NCBI RefSeq assembly: GCF_963675165.1
Contig: NC_087377.1
Coordinates: forward strand, 17,691,018-17,755,017
Length of the DNA: 64,000 nt
From: Halichondria panicea
Taxonomy: Eukaryota; Porifera; Demospongiae; Suberitida; Halichondriidae
Direction: 5' to 3'
The notes beneath the pieces were generated by a model. It had not been told where the DNA came from. It searched no databases and saw only the letters and a list, made by a program, of their open reading frames with translations. Positions 1-10,884 of the stretch are shown here, piece by piece. The translations under genes were made by a program, and so were the position numbers. Position 1 is the first letter of the stretch; every line of letters begins with the position of its first letter.

Positions 1-3000
1 CTCTAACATGGTCTTCATAACTGGAACCATATCTCTCTCCTGTATCTCTGACTCTGTCCCAGTCTCTGTTATAACCTGGTTCCATGAAGGGTCACTTCTG
101 ACTAATGGCGCTGGTGGAGCTATCATTAACTCTGCTGGTGGATTGTCCACTCTAATGAGGTCAGGACTGACTACAACCAGCGGCGGTACTTACACTTGTG
201 TCGCAACAAATGAAGTTGGTTCTGCAAATGCCAGTGTGGAAGTTATCATTCAAGGTAAGCCTCCCCCACACACACCCTCACATCACATGCACACACCTCC
301 TCACATATCACACCACATATCACACACCCCTCACATCACACACTCACATCTCACACACCCACACATCTCACACACTCTCACATATCACACACCTACACAT
401 CACACACCCACACACACACACAGTCCCCCCTTCTCCCCCCACTAACCTGATGGTCTCCAATATTGGAGAGACCAGTCTGGACCTCTCCTGGACTAACGGA
501 CTCAACGGGCTGAGCCCTATCACCGGGGTCACAGTGGAAGTATTCGATGGAATAGTACGAGTTAGAGAGATACCTCTCACTGGCGACAGTTCTCTACAAT
601 CAACCCAGATTCTTGGTCTAAATGAATTTACACTCTTCAATATTACAGTGACAGTTAACAATGCTGTTGGCTCTAGTGAATCTGCTATGATATCAGCCAT
701 GACTCTCTCCCTAAGTAAGTGTGTATGTGTGTGTGTGTTATGTTAGCCAGCCTTTGTACTTGTTTTATCATCATATCATATATAGTAGGCAGTTCCTTTC
801 ATGTGGTTTAATTACTGGTCTTGTTATGTGTAGGGCTTGGTGCTCCTCGTATGGTTACACTGACCAGTCCCACGTCTACAACCCTCGTTGCAGAGTGGCT
901 GGTGAGCACACCCACACACACCCACACCCACACACACCTAACATTCTAACACGCCCTTTTTACTCATCACATGACATAACTGTCTGTAACCATAGACAAC
1001 ACACATTCTCAGCCAAATTTTCTATTTTCAATCCAATCTCAATCACTGGCCTCTTTTATGTGGTAAACTAGGCCTAAGAGATGGTTATTTGTGTCTGGAG
1101 GTGGACCACCACCACCACCAACCAGTGTGGGCACATCCCTGATATAACGGATTCCCCCTTTCCTTCTTTACAGCCTCCTGTTCCCAGTGTTGCTACAACC
1201 TCTTCACCTGAAGCTTGGTTTGTCAGCCTCCGAGATAGCAACAATGTTGACCTTGGCACAGACATAGTGTCCGAGCCCACCACCCTCACATATACGTTCA
1301 CTGAACTGGAAAAAGGGTCAGAGTACAGCGTTCAGGTTGCCGGGAACAACTCCCGGGGGATCGGAGTTTTTTCAGACTTTGTGACTAATTCAACGATAGT
1401 GGATCGTGAGTGATGTGTGTGTGATGTGTGGAGTATGTACTGTGTGATGTGTGGAGTATGTGTACTGTGTGATGTGTGGAGTGTGTGATGTGTGGGTGTG
1501 TGAGTGATGTGTGGGTGTGTGTATTGTGGAGTATGTGTACTGTGTGGAGTGTGTGATGTGTGGGTGTGTGTATTGTGGAGTATGTGTACTGTGTGATGTG
1601 TGGAGTGTGTGATGTGTGGGTGTGTGTATTGTGGAGTATGTGTACTGTGTGATGTGTGGAGTGTGTGATGTGTGGGTGTGTGTATTGTGGAGTATGTGTA
1701 CTGTGTGATGTGTGGAGTGTGTGATGTGTGGGTGTGTGGGTGTGTGTATTGTGGAGTGTGTATTGTGGAGGTACATGCATGTACAATTATATAACACTAG
1801 AAAAATTAAGATACAGTTTTAATTAGGCTACAAAATTCAGAAGTTTATGGAACCTTTCAACCAAAAATGTAACATTCATTGTGAACACATGACTTAGAGA
1901 AAGAGGCACACACAGGAAACTGGAGCATGCTTGTGTGTTAGCACTTGCTGGTGATAAGCAGGCTGCACTAATTACAGTCAAGTGGTCACACACAATGTGA
2001 ATGAGATACCACTAATACGGCTACTATGTGCAATGAATACCACAAATAAAGAGTCTAATCTCACACAAATATGGGCTTACCTGACCCTTGTATGGCTTGG
2101 CCTAAAATGAGCTTAACCACAGGTGCATATTTGATGGCACACACAAAAAGACCACTTAGACACAACAAGCATGGTGTAAATCATCTCAAGTACAACACAC
2201 ACACTTTTGGCAAAGAGAATGGGAAATATTTAACTTAAACTTCCCATATGCATATTTCATATAAGTAGGCAAAACACTTGATCACCATTAGCCAGACCAA
2301 ACATAGTTACGACGAGAAAACAGCAGAACAATTATGTTACTTAGAAGCTCAATGGTGTTTTAGTTATGGCCACTTAAAAGTATGGGTTGTATATCTAGTG
2401 TTTTCAGAGGAGGTTCATTTAGAAGCTGAATTCTGTAGCCTATTAAAACTGGCATGTTAGAGTTATTGTTAGCGCTTTAGCACTTTAGCACTGTACAAAC
2501 TGGCTTGTTTTAGGCTGCGTGTGCGTGTGCGTGTGCGTGTGTGTGGGTGGGTGTAGGCGTGTGTGAGTGGGGTTACTCTAACTGATCGACTACATTGCAT
2601 TGTACCCAATGATGTGCCATAGTGGTGACTACATGTTAATCATTCCTCAATCTCAATCCACAATTCAACACACAAATGTTCCTCTTTTATGTGGTAAACT
2701 AGCCTAAGAGGTGGTTACTTGTGTCTAGAGGTGGTTAGTACCAACCACCACCACCGACCAGTGTGGGCACATCCCTGACTATACCTTTACTTTACCACTC
2801 CTCAGCTCCTTCAATGCCTCTTAACCTGACTGGCGAGGGTGTGAGTGCCATTGGTCTCAGTTTCTCCTGGCTGCTACCGACTGATAATGGTGGTCGCCCA
2901 GTCACTCAGTACATCATGCGCTATAGAGTAGTAGGAGCATCAACATTCAGCGAGATTCCTCTGACAAAGACCTCTCTGTTTCTCTTCAATGGTGGGACCC

Positions 3001-4661
3001 CCAGTCCACCAGTCGACCTTGTGGGCAGTACTTCTTATGAGTGAGTTGACTGTCTGTATAGTTATACACCGTATAGCGGATATATTTCGAGGGTATAAGC
3101 TTTCGTAGAAAGACCAGGTTTTCGCGGAATAGCAGCCTTTCTGCAGCATGCATGCATGCGATATATTAAATTCGAGGGTATAAGTGTTCGCGGTACATGC
3201 TTAATCAGCGAAAACCACAAACATTTATACCCTCGAAATATACCCACTATACTGTGTAATTATGGTTACGGCTACAATATTACTATTCTAGCATATGGTA
3301 TGCCCAGAATTGTCACTCTAATTTCAGTATTTAATCTCAGCATCTGCCTTTTTATGTGGTAAACTAGGCCCTAAGAAGTGGTTGTTGTTGTCTAGAGGTG
3401 GTTAGTACCAACCACCACCACCGACCAGTGTGGGCACATCCCTGAACCATACTTTTACTAGGAAGATAGATTCACCACAAGAATGTATGTTTGTGTACCA
3501 TATTGACTTGTGAGCATCAAACATTTGTGAACTTTGCAAGGGTTGATCAATTCGCAACAATAAAACCTGCGAACCTAAATCAGTACTAGTAAATACACAC
3601 GATCCTTGCCAGAACGCAATAGTTAGATCGTAAGAGATCAATTTTTCTGCTGATTTGGCTGATTCGCAAAGGTTTTTCACCCTCGAAATATACCCGCTAT
3701 ACAATATACTACATAGAAGATATGGAATCACCATAGGATGGGTTTGTTGTGTACTGACGATTGAAGCTTGATCTTGTTTGAAGCTTGTATAATATATTGT
3801 AGGTCTGCTTCTAGAATAGTGTTAGGTTTTTTTTGTCTAGGCTTTCCTCTTTGATAAAGCTGTCTATTCCTGATATTATATGTGCTAGGGAAATGTCTGA
3901 AACACTATACTGTATTACTAGAATGTTTCGCGAGCATCAAACATTTGCGAACTTTGCGATGGTTGACCAATTTGCAACAATAAAACCAGCAAAACCTAAA
4001 CTAGTAAATACACACAATCCTTGCCAGAACGCAATAGTTAGATCGCAAAAGGTCAAATTTTCTGCTGATTTGGCTCATTCGCAAAGGTTTTTTACCCGCA
4101 AAATATTCTAGTAATACGGTAATTTTTATATTCACATTATAATCTCCTGGCAGTATAATTAATGTACACATTTGTACAGTACATGTGTATCCCTAGTACA
4201 AAAATGTGTCGCTGATTTATTTGAACGTACAGTTACTTATCGATCCCTGCCCCTCCCCACAGAGTTGAGGTGTTGGCTGTGAACACGGCTGGTAGAGGAG
4301 ATGCTGCCACCATCACCATCATGACCCAGTCACTGGGTAAGTGTTGTGTTAGAATAGCTTTGTATAAGTCAACCACCATGCTTATGTTGGCCCAGTGTAT
4401 GTGTGACTCAGCCTTTGCTTTGTGTAAGAGCAGCAGCTTACAGAATGTGATTTGCCCACAATTTTCCCAAGTGGTGACTTTTTTCAATCTTCAAGTCAAC
4501 ACACACGTTTGCCTCTTTGACATGTACATGCATGGGCCTAAGAGGTGGTTAGTACCAACCACCACCACCGACCAGTGTGGGCACATCACCTGATATAATC
4601 GCCATGCTCCTCTGCTAAAGAATTAGTATTGTCCGCTATTAATATTGTATATGACCCCCCC

Positions 4662-4711
<50 letters not shown>

Positions 4712-5176
4712 TGTGCCACAACCGATTTTATTCGCTCCCACCGTGGACCAAATATCCAATCAAACGGCTCTAATTTCCTGGATGTTTCCCGGGGGTCAGG
4801 TGGACGAATACCTCATACAATACAAAGAGCGTCTCAATGATTGGACCACTCCTAGCGACATTCTCACGAGGACTGTGAACGGCAATATCACCATGGTGAT
4901 GTTGATGGATCTAATACCAAGTGCTTCGTATGACGTGCGTGTTGCATCTGTCAATGCGATGGGAACATCTCCGTTCTTCTTTCAGGGAGAATTTTCCACA
5001 CAACGTAAGTGTCTTGTAATCTTGTACACTGTTTAGTATAGTTATGACATGTTCCGAACCATTGGTTAAACGGAGGGGGGGGGGTTGTAGTTGAACATTC
5101 AACAGCCTTAACTTTAGTACCGTTGATCCAATGTCAAAAATGTTATGATTTTCTGAAAGCTTAGATAACTCCCCCT

Positions 5177-5212
<36 letters not shown>

Positions 5213-6727
5213 CACCCTCACCGCCCACTGTCGCCGGTCCTCCCGGACAAGTCTTTGCTGGTGAAACAACACAACTCAACTGTTCCTCGAGTGTCAGTAA
5301 CGTCCTTACTCTACGCTGGGGGCGTGTTGGTCGACTCAGTCTGCCCCCGTCTGCCACTCAAGTTGGCAATAACCTTGTCTTCACCAACCCACTATCTACG
5401 GACACAGGGACCTACTCTTGCATTTTAGCCCCTGGCGTGAGCGCAAACATCACCATCAGCTTCCGAACACAACCTACAAAACGTTCGTTCCCCCCACAAA
5501 ATTATGACCTATACATTATATTTATATATTAATTTTAATATTAATTAATTAATGTCATGTGATTTCTTACAGCACCTCCTGTGATCAGCGAGACGTTGAT
5601 AATTGTGCTGAGTGTGCTCGGGGGTGTGGCAGTCATCATATTCCTCCTCGTGCTAGTGCTGGCGTGTTACTGCACTTGCTGTTCCAAGAGCTCCCACCAG
5701 TCGTCCAGTTACAGTGAGGAATGTATATCAGTGTGACAAGTACCCCGGTGCACGTATGCTTGTGCTATTTGTGTTGAGGTTGACCTTCATAAAGTTGTCA
5801 TAACTTTGTCATACTTCACTGAAATTTAAATTTTCATATACCATTGGATTCCTTGTTAAAAAGCGCTTCTATCTATATGCTGTAGAGCTGGTAAGCTTCA
5901 AACCAGCTAAAAGTTAGTATTTTTCATATAGAAGTCCCAGGCATACTTGCCCACCACGTACATAAAGCTACCAGGGTCGAACTCAACGCAAATATACTTT
6001 ACATGTGTATTGTGATTACATACATGTGTATATATATATGTACATGCTACAAAATCTACCTTTTGCGATGTGTATATCAGTGTGTATATCAGTGTGGCAA
6101 GTATACCCAAGTGGTCGTATGCGTATGCATGCATGTGCCATGTCCTCTTATACACACGGTATGTACTGTGGCGGGTTTAAGCATACCAATCATTCTACAT
6201 GAAAGAGCTGTACAAGATTATGGTGTAATTATGAAAACATTAAAGTTTAACCTCTAATCCATAGAACCAATGACAACACATGTAAACAGCGCGTGTGTGT
6301 GGCAGTCACCAGATACTGTACAATTATGTTGCAATGAAAACATGCAATCCATTGAAGTCTGACCTAGTCCATATACAACACGTTAACAGATTCTTTGAAG
6401 CATTCACTGGCCAGTTAAAATTAAATTATCCTCCCACAATAATCAGCCGTAACAACAGTAACTAAGTACCACCTCTTGGCATCTCCTTACAAACAATCAC
6501 ACAGTCTAGTGGCAGACTATAGGAGCTACATTCTATAAAGAATTTAAACTGGCATGCTTAGGCAGTAGTTACTTATATCCTATTCATGCACTCCTGCCTA
6601 TAAACAAAAAGTAAATTGCACTCGGCCTTCTATAGTTCACAAATTTAGCTTCGATAGTTATATGCTTCAATCTACAGTGTCTCGTGACTGTCCCCCCCTC
6701 CCCCCCACGCACACACGCACGCACGCA

Positions 6728-6815
<88 letters not shown>

Positions 6816-7602
6816 TGTGAAATCAAAGGCCAAGAGTGGCGGTGGTAAGAAGACTGCAGGTGGTCGTATGAAGGGAAAGGGAAAACGGTGCGTTCCTTTC
6901 GAATGTGAATTTTATTTTGCTACTCCCTAAAGTGAAGAGCTGGCTTATAGTTTAGCATGGGCGTGTGCCTGTGTGTGTGTGTACCAGCTTCAATCCTAAC
7001 AGTGTCTCAATCAGTAGCTATAATAAATTATAACTGGCTGGTATGATATAATTGACCACACCCCTATCACTCGCACATATACAGAGGAATGACTTGGATT
7101 GAGACATCCACAAAGTTCGTACCTAAAACCCACAGCAGGAAACAACAGGCCGAGGTAAGAAAATAACACAACGCACATTTATACTCCATTCTCACTGTAC
7201 AATAATTATAGTCTCGGCCCTCACAATGTTGTCATAACTTTGTCATACTTTCCAAATGTCATATACCATTGGATTCCTTGTTAAAAAGCGCTTCTATCTA
7301 AGCATTTTCCATACATGTATAAAGTCCCTGGCATACTTGTCAACCACATAAAGCATATATAAAATGAAGTCATAATTTTCACAGTGGCCAACATTTTTAG
7401 ATACAAATGTACCATCGAGACGTATTCTCTTCAACTTTTTAGTCTTATTTTTCTTTTCTAATTATAGGAGCCGTCTCCATTTGATATGCCGGATGATCTC
7501 ACGACTCATTCGTCATTCAATACGCTGGAGAAACAGAACAGGATTCGCCAAAACGCTGACCCCAGCGACCCCCCACCCAACTACGGGAACAGCAACGTAT
7601 AG
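1..7602 (+). CDS. Ig/FN3 single-pass adhesion receptor, 5' partial
   Basis: Cell-surface receptor or adhesion molecule of the Ig/FN3 superfamily; its ligand is unknown. Exons that join in frame: <1-254, 424-714, 834-901, 1174-1405, 2806-3040, 4263-4336, 4711-5004, 5213-5482, 5573-5713, 6815-6887, 7085-7154, 7468-7602. Domain order: end of an Ig domain (YTCVATNEVG motif), four FN3 domains (424-714; 834-1405; 2806-4336, with YEVEVLAVNTAG across the last join; 4711-5004), a second Ig domain (5213-5482, LNCSS and TYSC cysteines), one hydrophobic transmembrane helix (5573-5713), then a basic tail (GGGKK, KGKGKR). The tail ends with a PPNY motif (WW-domain ligand type) and C-terminal SNV (class I PDZ-ligand type). 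No kinase or phosphatase domain is seen. Reading through the donor at 5714 would give a short-tail form ending at 5736, so alternative splicing is possible. The start lies left of the window. Confidence 0.85.
1005..1155 (+). repeat. Dispersed hairpin repeat, family A, copy 1
   Basis: First of seven copies of a roughly 130-150 bp element. The core reads from TTTATGTGGTAAACTAG, through CCTAAGAGRTGGTTA, to a self-complementary block around GGTGGTTAGTACCAACCACC, and ends in GACCAGTGTGGGCACATCCCTGA. This copy has a changed palindrome. It sits in an intron of the FN3 receptor. The copies look like a non-autonomous mobile element; no coding capacity. Confidence 0.8.
1406..1776. repeat. TG-rich minisatellite in intron
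   Basis: Degenerate tandem repeat built from GTGTGATGTGTGGAGT and GTGTATTGTGGAGTATGTGTACT blocks, directly after the donor of the exon ending at 1405. The rest of this intron (1777-2805) holds AT-rich non-coding sequence, a short GTGTGC microsatellite near 2517-2545 and a family A repeat. Confidence 0.8.
2640..2787 (+). repeat. Dispersed hairpin repeat, family A, copy 2
   Basis: Same core as copy 1, with the intact palindrome GGTGGTTAGTACCAACCACC. It lies immediately upstream of the acceptor of the exon at 2806. Confidence 0.85.
3066..3256. repeat. Palindromic MITE-like repeat, family B
   Basis: Inverted-repeat element. The left end reads CCGTATAGCGGGTATATTTCGAGGG; the right end contains its complement, CCCTCGAAATATACCC followed by ACTATAC. 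The centre holds GCAGCATGCATGC and blocks with CGCGAAAACC-like sequence. Related full or partial copies lie near 3460-3705, 3900-4110, 9260-9435, 14760-15105, 17320-17485, 18107-18300 and 30785-30990. It is non-coding and is read as a miniature inverted-repeat transposon. Confidence 0.75.
3320..3450 (+). repeat. Dispersed hairpin repeat, family A, copy 3
   Basis: Third copy, with intact palindrome and terminal block, in the long intron 3041-4262. Family B fragments (3460-3705 and 3900-4110) occupy most of the rest of this intron; nothing coding was seen in it. Confidence 0.85.
4485..4600 (+). repeat. Dispersed hairpin repeat, family A, copy 4
   Basis: Fourth copy, in intron 4337-4710, followed by a CA microsatellite (4663-4710) that forms the acceptor tract of the next exon. 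Confidence 0.85.
5760..6814. other. Intron 5714-6814, non-coding
   Basis: Long intron between the transmembrane exon and the tail. It contains a segment near 5782-5885 (CATAACTTTGTCATACTT, CCATTGGATTCCTTG and AAGCGCTTCTATCT blocks) that recurs near 7232-7345, so it is another dispersed repeat. A CA microsatellite (6730-6814) supplies the 3' splice tract. No exon seen. Confidence 0.6.
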
Positions 7603-8406
7603 CCCCCCCACATGACCTCTCTCTAGTGTGTGTGATTTTAACTCAGTAGTTTTATCGATTGCCGTACACCATGCATATTATTATCTCTCTTTTATATATT
7701 ATATTAATTATAGAGCAAGAGTAAACGAGATCCTATCTATCTACTCTTGATAACAGCTTACACAGTATAGTAGGGATTTTATCTTCTGTTTTTTTAAGCT
7801 CTTGTACTTGTGAATATTTGCTCTGTACTGTGTGTTCCGATGAGTTCTATATTATGAAGTCACAGTTATTTCTTATTTAATCGCAGTGTGAGAGAAATTT
7901 ATAAACTGACACTTTGACTTGTTACCCACATGGTCATGAGTGTTGATATACAAACTTACCCGGGTATATAGTGGGGAGGAAACTTGTACAATGATTATAT
8001 GTATGTAAGTACACAAACACCACTTAACTGCATATGTGCATGTGTGTGCTTTTGACACTAGAACTGATGATATTCTCCACAATAAAACAAGGAAACGTGT
8101 ACAATAATTTATATTTATATACACAAACACTTATAACTGTGTGTGTGTGTGCTTTAAAGGATGTTTTTAATAACAGCATCTCTTCGTAATTCGTGTAAGA
8201 TAATTATGGCTATATAAAATGAATCCTGTCATTATTTATGCCTCATGCACACGCGGGGAACTAAAATTGAAGTCATTTGTTGTTGCCAATAATTTATTTT
8301 ACAGCTCAAAATAGCAGCTTGCACTGTATGTGTGATACAGCAAACAGTATAATTATGCACAGATTAATCTCTTCTTTAACTGTTAGCTCGATAATAAATT
8401 ATATAG
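7603..8406. other. Convergent intergenic spacer
   Basis: Spacer between two genes that converge here. It is AT-rich and holds several AATAAA/AATAAT-type strings on both strands that could serve polyadenylation. Two similar segments near 7970-8060 and 8085-8155 share TGTACAATRATT and ACACAAACAC blocks. No coding potential seen. Confidence 0.6.
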
Positions 8407-10587
8407 CTATAGAGTTTTAGGACTTCTGTCCTGTGGCAATCCTCCGCTCTCCACTGACTCCACCATTTTGAGCATTCTCAGGAAGCTCTGTTTCTCTCCC
8501 TCGCTGCTTGAATCTAGATCTACTATCCCGATCTGATGCCTCATGCTAGGAGCAGGGGACGTGGGGGTCGATATATACGAAGTTGGTCTCCTATGCGGAG
8601 TGATGGGGGTGGAGTCTGACAACCTCGGTCTCCTATGCGGAGTGATGGGGGTGGAATCTGACAGTCTCAACGGTCTAGTCACTACGTCGAAATGAACACT
8701 CGTTAAACTGATGCGACTCGGGCTGACACGGTTAGACTCCACGCCGCCGCCGATGTTTTGTTCATCTGTTGTTTGTGGGTGTGGTTTATACTTATCGAGA
8801 AGGGCCGGGTCAGTGTTTGTTACTTGTGCGAGAAAGTCTAAGTCGATGTGCGCTCTGACCTCTGGGTTGAGTGCCTCGAGGGCGTTTAAATTGAGGGTGG
8901 CAAAATATTCTTCTTTTATCTCGTAGTCCATTTCGTCCCCATACCGTACTGCATGGGAATAGGAATGGAGTTTTGTAGAATATGAACATGAAAAAGGCAA
9001 TCTTCTATAATTATAGCCAGGGATGTGCCCACACTGGTCGGTGGTGGTGGTTGGTACTAACCACTTCTAGATACAAAATAACCATCTCTTAGGTCTAGTT
9101 TACCACATATTATAAGAGGCAAATTTGTGTATTGAGGATTGAAAATAGCTACCACTTTTTGAAAATCCTGGACACATCACTGGGATATATTTGGTGGTAC
9201 ATAACTATAATTATGCGCTATAGTAGTTTCAATGCCAAAGACTACAACACATCAAAAGGTGTCTTGTGCCGTGTAGAGCGAAATATTTTGAGGGGCTTAA
9301 TTTTTGTGGGTTAGCAATCCTACACGAAAATTAGATACACGAAATGACCAAATAGCGCGACATTAATTGATTCAATTAGAGGCCATTCCACAAAATTCAA
9401 TTGCCTCGAAAATTTTGCGCTATACTGTATTACTTGCTGTGCAGTGAAGCCAGTGTACTGTTGTATATCTGATCCCTCACAGGCTGCCACGTAGCCAGTG
9501 ATGTAGTTCCTGGCTAGCATAGCTGTACTAACAAAGTTAGTCCCCCAGGCCAAACCACGGGCACTTAGCAATCGGTTCATTAAACACAACTAAGCGTATA
9601 AGGAATTCATAGTATTGCCTCAGGATACGCCGCATGAGGTCACAAGTGGAAACAGTTAAAGGTCAAACTTACGGTATTTACATTTGGTTGGATCAAATTT
9701 CGATCCCTGTGAAGAATGTACACACCTTTTTCTTTGTGTAGAACGCATGCCATGATCACACACACGCCCAGTCCGATGAATATTGCGACCACACCCACTC
9801 CGACCACACCCCCTACGACCGAACTTAACACAGTGTCGTACTCTCCACCCCTAGAGTAGTCTCTGTTTCGAGCTGAAGAGAAAGAAAGCCATTCACCTAG
9901 TTACTAAACAGTAAGAATGGTTTTAGTAAACTAGAATAGTAGCAATATAGAAAACATTGAGTGTTGTCTGTGTACTATTATTCAGTGATGTGCCCACACT
10001 GGTCGGTGGTGGTGGTTGGTACTGATCACTTCTAGATAGAAAATAACCACTTCTTAGGCCTATATTAGACTATAAAAGAGGCTTGATTTGTGTGTTGAAT
10101 TGAGGATCGAAAATAGCCTCTATTTTGGCAAGAGGCAATCTCGAGATTGTGGATTGTAAATGGACTGTCACTATTGCTAAATTTCTAGGGCACGTCACTG
10201 TATAATTGTTTGCTTAAACCTCACCATCTTTAACCAACAGGCTGATAGAGTGAGAGTTAGTCCCGTTGGTGCACGTGTAGACTCCCGTCTCCGGGGCAGT
10301 GACAACACTCAGTACTAGGACAACGATACCGGGGCGCGGGAATGCAGTATGAACGTTGCCCATCAGAGGTGACCCGTTGTACAACCATTCCAAGACACCC
10401 TCACCCACACACTCCAGGGTTACGTTGTTATCACTCCAAACACTCAGCTCTCCAGGGCCAGATATATGCACACATGAAACTATAGAAATCATATTAAAAA
10501 ATACACATTTTCATATAATTATTTATTCTCTCTACCTTTTGAGATAAAGCAAGGCCATATCAACAGGAGGGTCAACAGTGTCCACAT
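8407..10587 (-). CDS. Small one-Ig membrane protein with repeat-bearing tail
   Basis: Four exons joined only by phase-1 introns: 10536-10587, 10225-10479, 9726-9872, 8407-8948 (331 residues). Exon 1 encodes a signal peptide (MWTLLTLLLIWPCFIS). Exon 2 is one Ig-like domain (cysteines in TLEC and VYTC, several N-glycosylation sequons). Exon 3 is a short stalk plus one transmembrane helix rich in Val, Gly and Ile. Exon 4 is a cytoplasmic tail with tyrosines in MDYEI and EEYFATL and two tandem copies of RLSDSTPITPHRRP. The exon 3 donor was set at 9725/9724 because that alone gives phase continuity; a later donor near 9672 reads through further but breaks the frame. Family not recognised beyond an Ig-type cell-surface protein. 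The ATG is the first after the shared promoter. Confidence 0.75.
8587..8663 (-). repeat. Coding tandem repeat, two units
   Basis: About 39-45 bp unit (TCTCCTATGCGGAGTGATGG core) repeated in the tail exon. It gives two adjacent copies of a Ser/Thr-Pro-containing basic peptide with possible proline-directed phosphorylation sites. Confidence 0.85.
9014..9150 (-). repeat. Dispersed hairpin repeat, family A, copy 5
   Basis: Reverse-orientation copy in the last intron of the one-Ig gene (8949-9725). The same intron holds a family B fragment near 9260-9435. The reading frame at 9320-9589 in this intron was not accepted as an exon. Confidence 0.85.
9984..10150 (-). repeat. Dispersed hairpin repeat, family A, copy 6
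   Basis: Reverse-orientation copy in the intron between the Ig exon and the transmembrane exon (9873-10224). Confidence 0.85.
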
Positions 10588-10884
10588 CTCTGCCTTTTCT
10601 CAAATGGCAGTTCACACTTGTATCCATTTGCTCCTCGGGATGACAAGATACCAACCAATTAGCACAAACCTACTTGCTACTCCATTGTCGCACATGGTTT
10701 CGCGCATGCGCGATAGAATGTTTTACTGTCACACTAAAGGGAAATCCCCAATATTGATTATCAAATAAAGGTCAAAGGTCATCTTAGAATTCTCCATTTA
10801 ATGCTCACCATAAATTTAAGTTTTCAAACGAAGTCTTCTTTTTCTCTACTATTGACATATGGATATGATAAATTACTACTAGAT
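10588..10884. promoter_or_regulatory. Head-to-head promoter region
   Basis: 297-bp spacer between two start codons that point away from each other (minus-strand gene at 10587, plus-strand gene at 10885). It contains the palindrome GCGCATGCGC (10703-10712), an NRF-1-like site, and a CAAT-like ACCAATTAGC string. This suggests a shared bidirectional promoter. No TATA box was convincing. Confidence 0.5.

Noticed and set aside
9320-9589. Possible extra exon in the one-Ig gene
   Set aside because: Although splice-like sites exist, no choice keeps phase with both neighbours, and part of it is a family B repeat.
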